64,000 nt of DNA from an uncultured Kordiimonas sp. (lineage in GTDB: Bacteria > Pseudomonadota > Alphaproteobacteria > Sphingomonadales > Kordiimonadaceae): positions 496,001 to 560,000 of the forward strand of contig CANNEK010000003.1 in NCBI GenBank assembly GCA_947503625.1, read 5' to 3'. Positions 8,290-18,410 of the stretch are shown here, piece by piece. The translations under genes were made by a program, and so were the position numbers. The notes beneath the pieces are model-generated. The model saw nothing but the letters and a program-made list of their open reading frames with translations. It was not told the DNA's origin and did no database searches. Numbering within the stretch: position 1 is the stretch's first letter; the number at the start of each line of letters is the position of its first letter.

Positions 8290-9573
8290 ATGTTTGAAGT
8301 AAATTTCGGAACCCTTGGTCTGGACGAGCAATTACAGGCCCGGGGCTTGAAAGATGTCTATGAAGCCAACCTCGCACGTGCGCTGGCCTATGGAGAGACC
8401 CTGGCCGCAGATGGCTTGCTTCCATTTGCCCGTCAGGCATCCGACGCGCCGGAGCTGAACGACGTTGGAAAGGCTGCCGACCGTATCAGGGACGGCTTCA
8501 AGCATTTGATCGTTCTGGGGACAGGCGGTTCAAGCCTTGGCGCACAGGCCGCAATTGCGATTGCACGGTATTTACCGGCCCATATTTCCGGTACCGCCAC
8601 CACAATTCACACGCCGGACAGCCTGTGCCCTTTCGAAATGGACCGACTGTTTGCCGTTCTGAACCCCAAAGAAACACACATTCTTGCCATTTCCAAATCG
8701 GGCACCACGGCAGAAACACTTGCCCAGTTACTGGCCTGCCGCGAATGGCTTGAAAAAGGCGCGAAACCTGAAAACGCCGGAGAACATTTCACCTTTATCA
8801 CCGAGCCGGGTGACCGCCCGCTGCGCACCTATGCAGAAAAACTTGGATCGCCGGTTCTGAACCACCCCACAGATGTGGGTGGTCGTTTTAGCGTTCTTAC
8901 CAATGTCGGTATGTTGCCGGTCGAGGTTTCGGGGCTTTCAGCCCGGGCATTCAGGGTTGGCGCTGAGCAAGTCACCAGGGCGTTTACCGAAACACCGGCC
9001 ACCGCCGCGGCTGTTGTTGGTGCAGCACTGACGCAAACGCTTCACGTCCATGCAGGTGTATCCCAGGTCTTGTTAATGCCATACGCTGAAGCGCTGCGCG
9101 CTTTCACACGCTGGCACGGGCAGTTGTGGGCAGAAAGCCTTGGTAAGGACGGACAAGGGACAACCCCGATAAGAGCCGTGGGGCCAGTAGACCAACATAG
9201 CCAGCTTCAGTTGTTTCTGGATGGTCCCAATGATAAATTCTGCACCTTTGTAACCATACCAAGCCTTGGCGAGGGCCCGCGCATTGATGCTGCTGAAGCA
9301 CGCGCCTATGGTCTGGATTATATGGCCAACCGCACGATCGGAGACACCGTCACTTGCCAGTCACGGGCAACGCAGGAGACCTTGCGCAAGAAAAACAGGA
9401 TAGTCCGCGAGTTTGTTATTGATCGCATGAGCGAAGAAAACCTGGGCGGACTGTTTGTTTCCTATATGCTGGAAACCGTGATAACAGCACATCTTATGGG
9501 GGTTGATGCCTTTGATCAGCCCGCGGTTGAAGAAGGCAAAATTCTGACACGCGAGTATCTGGCAAAACTCTAA
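8290..9573 (+). CDS. pgi: Glucose-6-phosphate isomerase
   Basis: 427 aa, close to the shorter form of the family. Interconverts glucose 6-phosphate and fructose 6-phosphate, feeding both glycolysis and sugar-nucleotide synthesis. Visible signatures: HLIVLGTGGSSLGAQA (phosphate-binding loop), ISKSGTTAETLAQ (SIS-type Ser/Thr motif), GGRFSVLTNVGMLP (family signature), the catalytic Glu/His region around AESLGKDGQG and DQHSQLQLFLDG, and the closing GKILTREYL. It is 33 bp from galU, so the two are probably co-transcribed and together make UDP-glucose precursors for the glycan genes downstream. Confidence 0.95.
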   Translation: MFEVNFGTLGLDEQLQARGLKDVYEANLARALAYGETLAADGLLPFARQASDAPELNDVGKAADRIRDGFKHLIVLGTGGSSLGAQAAIAIARYLPAHISGTATTIHTPDSLCPFEMDRLFAVLNPKETHILAISKSGTTAETLAQLLACREWLEKGAKPENAGEHFTFITEPGDRPLRTYAEKLGSPVLNHPTDVGGRFSVLTNVGMLPVEVSGLSARAFRVGAEQVTRAFTETPATAAAVVGAALTQTLHVHAGVSQVLLMPYAEALRAFTRWHGQLWAESLGKDGQGTTPIRAVGPVDQHSQLQLFLDGPNDKFCTFVTIPSLGEGPRIDAAEARAYGLDYMANRTIGDTVTCQSRATQETLRKKNRIVREFVIDRMSEENLGGLFVSYMLETVITAHLMGVDAFDQPAVEEGKILTREYLAKL

Positions 9574-9606
9574 CGCCGGCGACCAGACTCAGACCAAGGG
9601 AATATC

Positions 9607-10473
9607 ATGAACGCACCCATCAAAAAAATTGTCCTTCCTGTCGCGGGACTAGGAACACGTTTTCTACCAGCTACCAAGGCTATCCCGAAGGAAATGCTGC
9701 CGGTTCTGGACAAGCCGCTCATTCAGTATGCGGTGGAAGAAGCGCTTGAGGCCGGCATCGAGGATATTATCCTTGTTACCGGTCGGAACAAGCAGGTGAT
9801 GGAAGATCATTTTGATCACGCTTACGAGCTGGAGAAAATCCTTCAGGAAAAAGGCAAGAGCGAAGCGCTTGATATTGCCCGTTCCATGCTTCTGGAAGAA
9901 GGCCGCATATCATACGTACGCCAAATGCGCCCACTGGGTCTTGGCCATGCCATATGGTGCGCGCGCAAACTGGTTGGTGATCATCCGTTCGCAGTTGCCC
10001 TGCCGGATGACCTGATCAAGGGCCGCCCTGGCACGCTGAAACAAATGGTAGAGGCATACAACACAGTTGGCGGTAACCTCGTTGCCACGATGAATGTTTC
10101 CCGCGAGGATACTTCAAAATACGGTGTTATTACACCCGGCGAGCGCAGCGGGAACCATATTGCTGTGAGCGGTCTGGTGGAAAAACCACACCCCGAAGAC
10201 GCACCCTCAACACAAGCGGTTGTTGGCCGCTATATCCTTCAACCTGAAGTGATGGAACACCTGAACAAAAAAGCGATTGGCGCGGGCGGTGAAATTCAGC
10301 TGACAGACGCGATGGCCGAATTGATTGGCGACCAGCCTTTTCATGCCATTGAATTTGAGGGTACGCGCTTCGACTGTGGTAGCAAAATCGGCTGGTTGAT
10401 GGCGAACCTGTCGCTGGCATCAGAAGACCCGATGATGGCCAATGAGATCAGACAACTGATCACCTTCAGATAG
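9607..10473 (+). CDS. galU: UTP--glucose-1-phosphate uridylyltransferase
   Basis: 288 aa, standard length. Makes UDP-glucose from UTP and glucose 1-phosphate. The nucleotidyltransferase signature AGLGTRFLPATKAIPKEMLP near residue 15 (GXGTRXLP plus a catalytic Lys) and the DDL motif in VALPDDLIKGRP (about residue 135) are present, as is the substrate-binding VEKPHPEDAPS. GGEIQLTDAM and FEGTRFDCGSKIGWL close the domain. GGGA lies just before the start. In this context it feeds galE and the glycosyltransferases. Confidence 0.95.
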   Translation: MNAPIKKIVLPVAGLGTRFLPATKAIPKEMLPVLDKPLIQYAVEEALEAGIEDIILVTGRNKQVMEDHFDHAYELEKILQEKGKSEALDIARSMLLEEGRISYVRQMRPLGLGHAIWCARKLVGDHPFAVALPDDLIKGRPGTLKQMVEAYNTVGGNLVATMNVSREDTSKYGVITPGERSGNHIAVSGLVEKPHPEDAPSTQAVVGRYILQPEVMEHLNKKAIGAGGEIQLTDAMAELIGDQPFHAIEFEGTRFDCGSKIGWLMANLSLASEDPMMANEIRQLITFR

Positions 10474-10583
10474 GCGGCTCCATAGTCACTTATAAATTGT
10501 GGCTATTACCGCATGGCGAGATCACCGCATTTTGTTGCAGAAAATGTTGATCTCCTGACTCCTATCGTGCGTAAAAGGGGTCG

Positions 10584-11141
10584 ATGAACAATCACGTAAA
10601 TATAATTGGCATGCACCAGCTTTTTTATGATTTCTGGATGCGAACCCGCAATGAGGACGGTTGCGTCGAAGATGGCAAGATTGACCCCAATGACCTGAAG
10701 CCGCTTCTATCCAACCTTGTGAAAATCCGGAACACACCCGAAGGGCCTCAATACACTATTGTAGGCACCCAGATTGTCGAAGAATACAGACAGGATTTCA
10801 CCGGCTTTCTGGTAGCCGAGCACCCACACGAGATTTGCAGAACAACATACCAGTCAATGATCGAAAGGATGAACAGCAGCTCTTCCCTGATCAACTGCTA
10901 CGGCTATTTTTGCTATACCCACCGAAACTATCTGCGCACCATGGAAACCGGCTTCGCCTTATGCGATGGAAACGGAGACATTACTGGCTACCTTGTTCTG
11001 GTGACAGTAGATCATGACCACTATTTTGAGAAACTGTACCAGCCCGTTAACCCCATGTCGGTCGCCGCACGAGAAGCGGACATCGAAAGCCAGAACGACT
11101 TCAACAGCACGATGAAGTTGTACCGGCAATTGTCCGTTTAG
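10584..11141 (+). CDS. PAS-domain protein, PAS_5 type
   Basis: 185 aa, AGGGG just before the ATG. A single domain without an effector. The layout, with a DFW-R start, DPNDLKPLLSNLVKI, then GTQIVEEYRQDFTGF and an antiparallel sheet, matches the single-domain PAS proteins (PAS_5) that are common in alphaproteobacteria. In those proteins it senses a ligand, but the partner is unknown. It sits on the + strand between galU and the convergent manC operon and shares no operon with either. Confidence 0.65.
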   Translation: MNNHVNIIGMHQLFYDFWMRTRNEDGCVEDGKIDPNDLKPLLSNLVKIRNTPEGPQYTIVGTQIVEEYRQDFTGFLVAEHPHEICRTTYQSMIERMNSSSSLINCYGYFCYTHRNYLRTMETGFALCDGNGDITGYLVLVTVDHDHYFEKLYQPVNPMSVAAREADIESQNDFNSTMKLYRQLSV

Positions 11142-11159
11142 TGCGCCGGTCGCTCTGCT

Positions 11160-12593
11160 CTATTTATCTTTTTCGCGGTTAAAGTCGTCTTCCAGCCGCA
11201 CGATATCATCTTCACCCAGATAAGACCCTGACTGTACCTCGATCAGTTTCAGGTTGATTTTGCCAGGGTTTGTAAGCCGGTGTACCGCCCCAAGTGGCAG
11301 GTAAACAGACTCGTTCTCGCTAAGCAGCAATTCTTCATCGTCACGCGTTACAATGGCCGACCCAGCCACAATCACCCAGTGCTCAGCACGGTGATGATGT
11401 TTTTGAAGCGAGAGCCGCTTGCCCGGATAAACCTCTATTTCCTTTACCTGATATCGTTCGCCTTCAGCGACACCGCGGTAATTGCCCCATGGCCTGTAGA
11501 CCGTGGTGTGAAAATCGATTTCAATACGGTTAGAAGCCTTCAGATGATCAACGATTTTCTTGATATCCTGATCGCGGTCCTTGGACGCAACCAAAACCGC
11601 ATCATCGGTTGACACCACCACCAGGTCCTCAACACCAAGCAGCGCAACCAGTTTACCATCGCTGCTGATAAAACAGTTTTTGCTGTCCTGAATGACGGTG
11701 TCACCGATCGTTACATTACCGGAGCCATCTGCTTCCTGTACGTCGGCAAGCGCCGAGAAACTGCCCACATCCGACCAGCCAAATTCGGCCGGAACAACGG
11801 CAGCCTGTGTCGTTTTTTCCATAATTGCATAATCGACTGAATCCGCAGGTACTTGCGAAAACACGGCCTCGTCCATGCGCAGAAAATTCAGGTCCTTCTC
11901 CACGCTTTCGAGAGCGCGCCGACACGCCGACAACATATCTGGCTGCAAGCGCTCAAACTCCGCAAGCAACGTGGAAGCCTTCATCAGAAACATACCGCTA
12001 TTCCAGCTATAGCCGCCCGAATCCAGGTAGCCCTGAGCTGTTTCTGTATCGGGCTTCTCGCGGAAGCCTTCAATATGAAAAGCACCCCTGGTTCCCTCGA
12101 GCGGTTCCCCTGATGCTATGTACCCATAGCCTGTATCCGGCCGCGTCGGCGTCATGCCAAAACAGCATAGTCTTTCAGAGCTCGCCGCGTCTGCGGCCAC
12201 GGCAACAGCTTTGTGAAAACCCGGCACATCCAGAATAACGTGGTCGGACGGCAGGAACAGAAGCAACTGGTCAGGGTCTGTTTCGGCAGCCTTTAACGCG
12301 GCTACAGCAAATGCGGGTGCAGTGTTTCGGCCAACTGGCTCCAGAACAAGAGCGTCAAGCTCGGCATCAGCCTTCACCGCCTGCTCGTTAACAATGAACC
12401 TGTGGTGTTCGTTTGCCACCACCATGGCTTTGTCAAACCCGTATGGCTCGGCAACACGTTCCAGGGTTTGCACAAACAGGCTTTTTTCACCCAGGATTGG
12501 CAGGAACTGCTTGGGGTATTTTGACCGCGAAAGCGGCCAGAGACGAGACCCCGCGCCGCCAGACAAAATAACAGGTTTTATGCGATGTTTCAT
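11160..12593 (-). CDS. manC: Mannose-1-phosphate guanylyltransferase / mannose-6-phosphate isomerase
   Basis: 477 aa from the ATG at 12593, preceded by GGGAAG. Makes GDP-mannose (and may interconvert mannose 6-phosphate and fructose 6-phosphate). The N-terminal nucleotidyltransferase domain has PVILSGGAGSRLWPLSR (GXGXRLWP) with the acceptor Lys in KYPKQFLP, LLFLPSDHVI, FREKPD and ISEWNSGMF-like SYSWNSGMFLMK. The C-terminal cupin (from about residue 340) has RPWGNYRGV, VYPGKRLSLQKHHHRAEHW and ESVYLPLGAVHRLTNPG, with the metal-binding His cluster. A 71-bp gap separates it from the preceding gene of the same strand. It supplies mannose or a mannose-derived sugar to the glycan. Confidence 0.95.
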   Translation of the reverse strand: MKHRIKPVILSGGAGSRLWPLSRSKYPKQFLPILGEKSLFVQTLERVAEPYGFDKAMVVANEHHRFIVNEQAVKADAELDALVLEPVGRNTAPAFAVAALKAAETDPDQLLLFLPSDHVILDVPGFHKAVAVAADAASSERLCCFGMTPTRPDTGYGYIASGEPLEGTRGAFHIEGFREKPDTETAQGYLDSGGYSWNSGMFLMKASTLLAEFERLQPDMLSACRRALESVEKDLNFLRMDEAVFSQVPADSVDYAIMEKTTQAAVVPAEFGWSDVGSFSALADVQEADGSGNVTIGDTVIQDSKNCFISSDGKLVALLGVEDLVVVSTDDAVLVASKDRDQDIKKIVDHLKASNRIEIDFHTTVYRPWGNYRGVAEGERYQVKEIEVYPGKRLSLQKHHHRAEHWVIVAGSAIVTRDDEELLLSENESVYLPLGAVHRLTNPGKINLKLIEVQSGSYLGEDDIVRLEDDFNREKDK

Positions 12594-12664
12594 GTAACTT
12601 CCCGTTCCGACCCCGACATGCACGCTTGAGGGCACCTTATCCTGCGTTTATTTCACGTCAACGA

Positions 12665-13660
12665 TCAAATTGACAGAACTTCGTCGCTTTTGATCCACGG
12701 AATATCAACGGTGTCAAACGCGGGAACTTCTTGTTCCGTATCCGGCATCCGAAACTGAAGACCCGCGGAACGGGCCACAAGTACACGCAGCAAAAAATCT
12801 GTACCGGACGGAATCTCCAGAGCCACCGTTCCTGCGACATGTTTAAGGCTAATCGCTTCACTTTTCAGCCATTTCGAAAGAGCAATTGTTCCGGAGTACG
12901 GATTGAAAAGCACCGTATACTGGTAGCCGGACCCGGCGTCACACGCCGCGCAGTCGGAAGCAATGTTTTTTTCCCTGGCAAGCCCCGTTATGGTTCTGTC
13001 ACAATCCTCAAGCAGCCTGTACGAGAGCAGAATATCCGGTGTACGTTCCAGAAAAGCGAACCTGGCAAGCACTTGCCGCCCTGTTTGCCGGTCTGCCCTA
13101 AGGCGTGCTTCCGCCAGATGATACTCGAGCGCGCGCCGGTCACGTGATACCAATGCGTCCTCCAGCGATAGCGATACAGGGGAAACAACGCGTCTCGGCC
13201 TCAAACTGCCCTCAATACCAATCCGCCGGTTCTTTACATGCCTGCAAAGAGTAACTTTCGCCCAAAAAGCCCCTTTGGGCACATCAAAGTACAGGGCTTG
13301 AATTTCAGGGTTGCCTATCGGGTCCGCAAAAAAACGCATCCGGTTACCACGGCACGCAGGCGCTACAGGTCGGCCCAAAAGGCCAAAAAACTCGACACTG
13401 ACAGAGATTGCACCGCGTTCGACCTTGTGCCGGCCGGTTGTGACACGCAGCGAAACAGAAACTGGCTTTGAGATGCCTTTAACCATTGACAGAAGTGCAA
13501 CGGGCCGACGTGGCACGATGGCCTTCCGGCGCCTGGCCGGGTCCAGCACAAGAATGCTGGATACCATTATGGCAAATCTGGAGAGCGGCCTGAAGCCTGC
13601 CTGCAGCAACTTCCTGGTCGGCATTTCTGCCAGAGCATCGATTCTTTCGGCATCAGACAT
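12665..13660 (-). CDS. Unknown protein in glycan operon, beta-rich
   Basis: 331 aa. I do not recognise the family. The N-terminal 40 residues are basic and helical. The middle (about 45-190) is a beta-sandwich-like region (SVSLRVTTGRHKV, AFWAKVTLCRHV) ended by a helical repeat-like part (ALEYHLAEARLRADRQTG), and the C-terminus is beta-rich again (YTVLFNPYSGTIALSKW, SGTDFLLRVLV). No signal peptide is visible, so it is probably cytoplasmic. It follows the glycosyltransferase gene by 3 bp and is co-directional with manC, which points to a role in glycan assembly. Alternatives, such as a carbohydrate-binding accessory, cannot be told apart. Confidence 0.6.
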   Translation of the reverse strand: MSDAERIDALAEMPTRKLLQAGFRPLSRFAIMVSSILVLDPARRRKAIVPRRPVALLSMVKGISKPVSVSLRVTTGRHKVERGAISVSVEFFGLLGRPVAPACRGNRMRFFADPIGNPEIQALYFDVPKGAFWAKVTLCRHVKNRRIGIEGSLRPRRVVSPVSLSLEDALVSRDRRALEYHLAEARLRADRQTGRQVLARFAFLERTPDILLSYRLLEDCDRTITGLAREKNIASDCAACDAGSGYQYTVLFNPYSGTIALSKWLKSEAISLKHVAGTVALEIPSGTDFLLRVLVARSAGLQFRMPDTEQEVPAFDTVDIPWIKSDEVLSI

Positions 13661-13663
13661 GAT

Positions 13664-14833
13664 TTACCAGCGCGTCCGCAAGGCGTCGAAAAAGGATCGT
13701 GATATCACCCGTGGCCGTTGCATTTCAGACCATTGAACCAGGTTTCTCTCGGTAGACGGGTTTTCCCTTGCTTCCAGTGCTCTGCCAATAGCAACCTTCA
13801 GGCTGCTACGATCACTGGGGTTAAAACCCACGATGCCTGTACCCGCGCCCGCCATGGCAGGGGCAAGAATATCAGGCACAACGCACGGGCGTCCAAACGT
13901 GGCAGCAGTTGCGGCAACACCTGAATTCAGCCCGATGCTATAAGGGCACACGACCACGTCCGTGGCTCTGAACAAGGTTTGTACGGTTTGATCATCCACA
14001 TGCTTCTCGAACAGCGAGACAGACGGCATGTCGGCTATCAACCCGTATATTTCTTCCATATAGTCAGGGTCGCCCGCCTGCCCTGCGACAAGCACACGCA
14101 AGCGCATATCAAGAACGGCTTCCAGGTCGGCCAGTTCGGCTAAAAAATCCCTTGTTCCCTTCTGGGCGCCCAGAGACCCAAACAGCAACAACGTCTTTTC
14201 TTCAGGCATAATGCCAAGATCAAATCTCGCTTGTTCCGCAGAAATATAATCGCCGTAAACCCCAAAATAGGACGGGTGGGGCACCATAAAGCTTCTGGAA
14301 GCGTTCAACTCGTAATAACGACCACAAAGCTCAACGGTGGCAGGATTCATAATGTGTATAAAATCCGCGCGTTCACCAAGGCGCGCTCTCAGCTCGATTT
14401 CTGCATCCACAAAAGACGCGCTGTGAGACAGCAAATTGTGTACCGTCCAGATGATTTTGATCCCGGCTTCTTTTTGGCCATCGACAAGATTAATGAAATG
14501 ATCGGCCGCCTTTGCGGCTTCACGGCTATTCCGGGCATGAGCGAAAACCCTGTGAACCCAGTGATAGTGAACGGCAAGAGGAGCATCCACCGGCGGAGCA
14601 ACCACTTCCTCAAGGCTAGTCACAGGAAAACACGCGAAACCTTTTTCAAACGCTGCGGAATAAAGCATGTGTTGATAGGGGTTGCGGTGAACCGCTGGAT
14701 AGTAAGCAAGCAAATGCGCCTGCTCGAGATCCACCCCTCTGGCAAAAAGCGACAGTTTTGCATCGACGCAGGCTTCCTCAAAACTGCGGTTAGCATCAGT
14801 AGCTGCGAGGTCCATAATTTGGCCCTGGCTCAT
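13664..14833 (-). CDS. GT-B glycosyltransferase
   Basis: 389 aa. The C-terminal half has the Rossmann domain of GT4-type enzymes: LLLFGSLGAQKGTRDFLAEL, LRVLVAGQAGDPDYMEEI, and the donor-site stretch GLNSGVAATAATFGRPCVVP, whose usual E is replaced here by an SG-V run. The N-terminal half carries a His-rich region (HYHWVHRVFAHARN) and IKIIWTVHNLLSHSA, which is typical of GT4 acceptor domains. GAGG lies 8 bases before the ATG. It heads the operon with the unknown gene and manC, and its start faces rfbC divergently (106-bp gap with both promoters). Donor unknown, possibly GDP-mannose given manC downstream. Confidence 0.75.
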   Translation of the reverse strand: MSQGQIMDLAATDANRSFEEACVDAKLSLFARGVDLEQAHLLAYYPAVHRNPYQHMLYSAAFEKGFACFPVTSLEEVVAPPVDAPLAVHYHWVHRVFAHARNSREAAKAADHFINLVDGQKEAGIKIIWTVHNLLSHSASFVDAEIELRARLGERADFIHIMNPATVELCGRYYELNASRSFMVPHPSYFGVYGDYISAEQARFDLGIMPEEKTLLLFGSLGAQKGTRDFLAELADLEAVLDMRLRVLVAGQAGDPDYMEEIYGLIADMPSVSLFEKHVDDQTVQTLFRATDVVVCPYSIGLNSGVAATAATFGRPCVVPDILAPAMAGAGTGIVGFNPSDRSSLKVAIGRALEARENPSTERNLVQWSEMQRPRVISRSFFDALRTRW

Positions 14834-14939
14834 AACTGTACCTCTTTAGCGACGATAGCACATGAAGGTGCTTTCCATTCCCAATGTCATTTAATATAAA
14901 GGCGCGATTGCTGATACCAGCGTTATTTTACCGGGGACC

Positions 14940-15515
14940 ATGATGCAAATTGAAGAACTGCCGCTTTCAGGGGCTTTTGTGCTGACACCAAAACGTTTTG
15001 GTGATGAGCGCGGTTTCTTCTCCGAAACCTATAACCAGCGCGCCTTCGAGGCTGTTGCTCCTGGCACTGTCTTTGTACAGGACAATCATTCTCTGTCGGC
15101 TGAAGCAGGAGTGTTACGGGGCCTTCATTTTCAGCTGCCGCCGCATGCGCAGGGTAAATTGGTGCGCGTACCGAAAGGCCGCGTACTGGATGTTATCGTG
15201 GACCTGCGCTCAGGGTCACCTACATATGGCGAGCATGTAGGTGTCGAGTTGAGCGGGGAAAACTGGAAGCAGATGTGGGTACCGGCAGGCTTTGCTCACG
15301 CTTTCTGTACCCTGGAGCCAGCAACAGAGTTTTGCTACAAGGTCACGTCGCTTTACGCACCCGAAGCCGACAGCGGCATCGCCTTTGATGATCCAGATCT
15401 GGCAATTGAGTGGCCATTTCCAAAAGATCAGCTGATTCTGTCTGAAAAAGACACACAGCTGCAGTCGTTCCGGGATTTTCAGTCCCCATTCTCCTACCGA
15501 GAGGAAACACAATGA
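14940..15515 (+). CDS. rfbC: dTDP-4-dehydrorhamnose 3,5-epimerase
   Basis: 191 aa (second ATG at 14943 is an equally possible start; GGGG lies a few bases upstream). Epimerises dTDP-4-keto-6-deoxyglucose to the L-form, the second step towards dTDP-L-rhamnose. Signatures: [34 protein letters not shown] (catalytic His), [28 protein letters not shown] and the closing [10 protein letters not shown]. Its stop codon overlaps the rfbB start by 4 bp, showing translational coupling in the order rfbC, rfbB, rfbD, rfbA. Confidence 0.95.
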   Translation: MMQIEELPLSGAFVLTPKRFGDERGFFSETYNQRAFEAVAPGTVFVQDNHSLSAEAGVLRGLHFQLPPHAQGKLVRVPKGRVLDVIVDLRSGSPTYGEHVGVELSGENWKQMWVPAGFAHAFCTLEPATEFCYKVTSLYAPEADSGIAFDDPDLAIEWPFPKDQLILSEKDTQLQSFRDFQSPFSYREETQ

Positions 15516-16558
15516 AAATCCTTGTTACAGGCGGCGCCGGCTTTATTGGCTCCGCGGTCTGCCGGTATCTCGTGCAAGATCTGGGTCATTCGGTAATCAA
15601 CCTCGATAAACTGACGTACGCCGGAAACCTTGAAACACTGAAGGAAATCGACAACAGCCCGCTTTATCATTTCGAAAGAGCCGACATCTGTGACCGGGCT
15701 GCCCTTGACCAGATTTTCAGAACCTACCGGCCTGACGGCGTGATGCATCTGGCAGCAGAGAGCCACGTTGACCGCTCCATCACTGGGGCTGGTGAGTTTA
15801 TTCAAACCAATATTGTTGGCACTTTCCAGATGCTGGAAGCGGCTCGGGCATATTGGCTCTCGCTCGATGGTGATGCCAAAGAAGCTTTTCGCTTCCTTCA
15901 TGTTTCAACTGATGAAGTCTACGGCTCTCTTGGTGCCGAGGGGCTGTTTCACGAGACAACGGCCTACGATCCCAGCTCACCTTATTCTGCTTCCAAGGCA
16001 TCAGCAGACCATCTGGCGAACGCCTGGGTGGAAACGTATGGTTTCCCGGTGGTGATCTCCAATTGCTCAAATAACTATGGCCCCTATCACCTGCCGGAAA
16101 AACTGATCCCGTTGATGATTTTGAATGCTCTGGATGGAGAAGCGCTCCCGGTTTACGGTGATGGCTCCAACGTGCGTGACTGGCTTTATGTTGATGACCA
16201 TGCGCGAGCGCTGTTCACAATCATGACGACGGGACGCATCGGGGAAAAATACAATGTCGGCGGTCGAAACGAACGCACCAACCTGGAAGTAGTCGAACAA
16301 ATCTGCGCCATCCTTGATGAGGTGCGCCCCAAGAACAGCCCCTATAGCAAACAGATCACCTATGTGACAGACCGACCCGGCCATGATGCCCGCTATGCGA
16401 TAGATGCGACAAAGCTTGAAGATGGACTTGGCTGGAAAGCGCAGGAAAATTTCGACACTGGCATTCGCAAAACCATTGAATGGTATCTGGATAACGAATG
16501 GTGGTGGTCACCGCTGCGCAAGCACGCTGCAGAGCGCAAAGGTGTATTGAAGAAGTAA
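15512..16558 (+). CDS. rfbB: dTDP-glucose 4,6-dehydratase
   Basis: 348 aa. Converts dTDP-glucose to dTDP-4-keto-6-deoxyglucose, using bound NAD. The Rossmann fingerprint [14 protein letters not shown] is at residues 7-20. [22 protein letters not shown] (catalytic T-D-E) and [11 protein letters not shown] (YxxxK) are in the expected places, and the SDR-extended [10 protein letters not shown] and [13 protein letters not shown] are also present. The 4-bp overlap with rfbC and a 6-bp gap to rfbD show an operon. The gene product sets the rate of rhamnose supply. Confidence 0.97.
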   Translation: MKILVTGGAGFIGSAVCRYLVQDLGHSVINLDKLTYAGNLETLKEIDNSPLYHFERADICDRAALDQIFRTYRPDGVMHLAAESHVDRSITGAGEFIQTNIVGTFQMLEAARAYWLSLDGDAKEAFRFLHVSTDEVYGSLGAEGLFHETTAYDPSSPYSASKASADHLANAWVETYGFPVVISNCSNNYGPYHLPEKLIPLMILNALDGEALPVYGDGSNVRDWLYVDDHARALFTIMTTGRIGEKYNVGGRNERTNLEVVEQICAILDEVRPKNSPYSKQITYVTDRPGHDARYAIDATKLEDGLGWKAQENFDTGIRKTIEWYLDNEWWWSPLRKHAAERKGVLKK

Positions 16559-16564
16559 CCAGCC

Positions 16565-17455
16565 ATGATTTTTGTTGCCGGAAAAAACGGACAGGTCGCA
16601 CGCGCACTTAGCGAGGCAGCAATGGCGCGCGGACTTGACGTCAAAACAATGGGACGCCCCGAACTTGACTTGCAGGACAAGGTGTCCATCGCGGCCGCAA
16701 TTGAGAGCGAAAACCCGTCAGTTATTATAAATGCAGCCGCTTATACTGCCGTTGATAAAGCCGAGGAAGAAGAGGCGCTCGCCGCGCGCATCAATGCAAA
16801 TGGTGCGGAAGCGCTTGCGGCTATCGCACATAAGCGCAACATCCCGTTTATTCATATTTCTACAGATTATGTGTTCGATGGTACGAAAACAGCTCCATAT
16901 GTGGAGACCGACCCTGTAGGCCCTACCGGCGCCTATGGCCGGTCGAAGCTCAAAGGAGAACATGCGGTTATGGAAGCTAATCCTGACGCTATCATTTTGC
17001 GCACAGCTTGGGTTTACAGCCCATTTGGGGGAAATTTCCTGAAAACCATGTTGTCCCTGGCGGACAGGGACACTCTATCGGTAGTCGCAGACCAATTCGG
17101 CAACCCGACATACGCGCCTGACATCGCTGACGGCATTCTTGATATCCTTGAGAAACTGGATGACCAACTGCCCTCCCCGGAACAAGCCGGTGTTTTCCAT
17201 ATGGTCGGGACCGGTGACACCACCTGGCATGAGTTTGCGACTGCGATCTTCGAAGAAGGAGCCAGGTTAGGCTCGGCACTGCCCATCGTTCATGCAATCA
17301 CCACAGCCGAGTATCCAACACCGGCAACCCGGCCGGTAAATTCAAAGCTGAATTGTGATAAACTTGCAGAGGTATTCGGTGTTTCGCTGCCCGAGTGGCG
17401 CGAAAGCACAGCGGCATGCGTCAAACGGCTTTCGGAAACGGACGAGCTGGTCTAA
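16565..17455 (+). CDS. rfbD: dTDP-4-dehydrorhamnose reductase
   Basis: 296 aa. Reduces the 4-keto group to give dTDP-L-rhamnose. Present: the N-terminal [13 protein letters not shown] nucleotide motif, [15 protein letters not shown] (family signature), [11 protein letters not shown], the catalytic YGRSKLKGE (YxxxK) and [10 protein letters not shown], followed by [13 protein letters not shown]. Sits 6 bp after rfbB. The gap to rfbA is 56 bp. Confidence 0.96.
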   Translation: MIFVAGKNGQVARALSEAAMARGLDVKTMGRPELDLQDKVSIAAAIESENPSVIINAAAYTAVDKAEEEEALAARINANGAEALAAIAHKRNIPFIHISTDYVFDGTKTAPYVETDPVGPTGAYGRSKLKGEHAVMEANPDAIILRTAWVYSPFGGNFLKTMLSLADRDTLSVVADQFGNPTYAPDIADGILDILEKLDDQLPSPEQAGVFHMVGTGDTTWHEFATAIFEEGARLGSALPIVHAITTAEYPTPATRPVNSKLNCDKLAEVFGVSLPEWRESTAACVKRLSETDELV

Positions 17456-17511
17456 TCTCAACGATTGATGGCCACTCGCAGGGTGGCAGGAAACCCAAAT
17501 TAGGATCGCGT

Positions 17512-18390
17512 ATGAAGGGTATAATTCTGGCAGGTGGATTGGGCACACGCCTGTATCCCATCACCAAATCAATCTCGAAACAACTGTTGCCAGTGTATGA
17601 CAAGCCGATGATCTATTATCCGCTGACCACACTTATGCTGGCGGGCATTCGGGAAATTTTGATTATCAGCTCACCTCAGCACCTGCCCCTTTATCGTGAC
17701 CTTCTGGGAGATGGATCGCAGTGGGGCATTGAACTTCAGTATGCTGAACAACCGGAACCCGGCGGACTGGCCCAGGCCTTTCTCATTGGCGAAGAATTTG
17801 TTGGGGGCGAACCGTCTGCGCTCGCCCTTGGTGACAATATTTATTACGCTGCGGGTTTCACCCAGTATCTAAAGCAAGCGGGCGCAGTTAAACAGGGTGC
17901 CTATGTTTTTGCCTACCCTGTCGGAGACCCCACCGCCTTCGGTGTGGTTGAAATGGACAAGAAGGGACGGGCGATTTCCATTGAAGAAAAACCCGAAAAC
18001 CCAAAAAGCAATCTGGCCGTTACCGGCCTGTATTTTTATGACAAAGATGTCGTGGATATCGCGAGATCAATAGAACCTTCTGCCCGCGGGGAACTGGAAA
18101 TCACCACAGTGAACCAGGTGTATCTGGACCGAGGCGATCTGAACGTGATCAAACTGCTGCGTGGAACAGCGTGGCTTGATACAGGCACGGTGGACAGCTT
18201 GCTGCAGGCCAGCCAGTTTGTTCAAACCGTTGAAGCGCGGCAAGCCGTGAAAATCGCCTGCCCGGAAGAGGTGGCATGGCGGTCAGGTTTCATAACAACC
18301 GATACCCTTGCAGAGATTGCTGCCAGTTATAAAAACAGTTACGGCGAATATCTGACTTCCATCCTGAAATATGGAGTGGACGGCGGTTAA
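17512..18390 (+). CDS. rfbA: Glucose-1-phosphate thymidylyltransferase
   Basis: 292 aa from the ATG at 17512, which begins the conserved [16 protein letters not shown]; an upstream in-frame start at 17395 would overlap rfbD by 60 bp and is rejected. Makes dTDP-glucose, the first step to dTDP-rhamnose. Motifs: [11 protein letters not shown] with [43 protein letters not shown] (catalytic D), [20 protein letters not shown] and GTAWLDTGT. Completes a full four-gene rhamnose set. Confidence 0.96.
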   Translation: MKGIILAGGLGTRLYPITKSISKQLLPVYDKPMIYYPLTTLMLAGIREILIISSPQHLPLYRDLLGDGSQWGIELQYAEQPEPGGLAQAFLIGEEFVGGEPSALALGDNIYYAAGFTQYLKQAGAVKQGAYVFAYPVGDPTAFGVVEMDKKGRAISIEEKPENPKSNLAVTGLYFYDKDVVDIARSIEPSARGELEITTVNQVYLDRGDLNVIKLLRGTAWLDTGTVDSLLQASQFVQTVEARQAVKIACPEEVAWRSGFITTDTLAEIAASYKNSYGEYLTSILKYGVDGG

Positions 18391-18410
18391 CGACCGCACC
18401 CAAACCCAAC

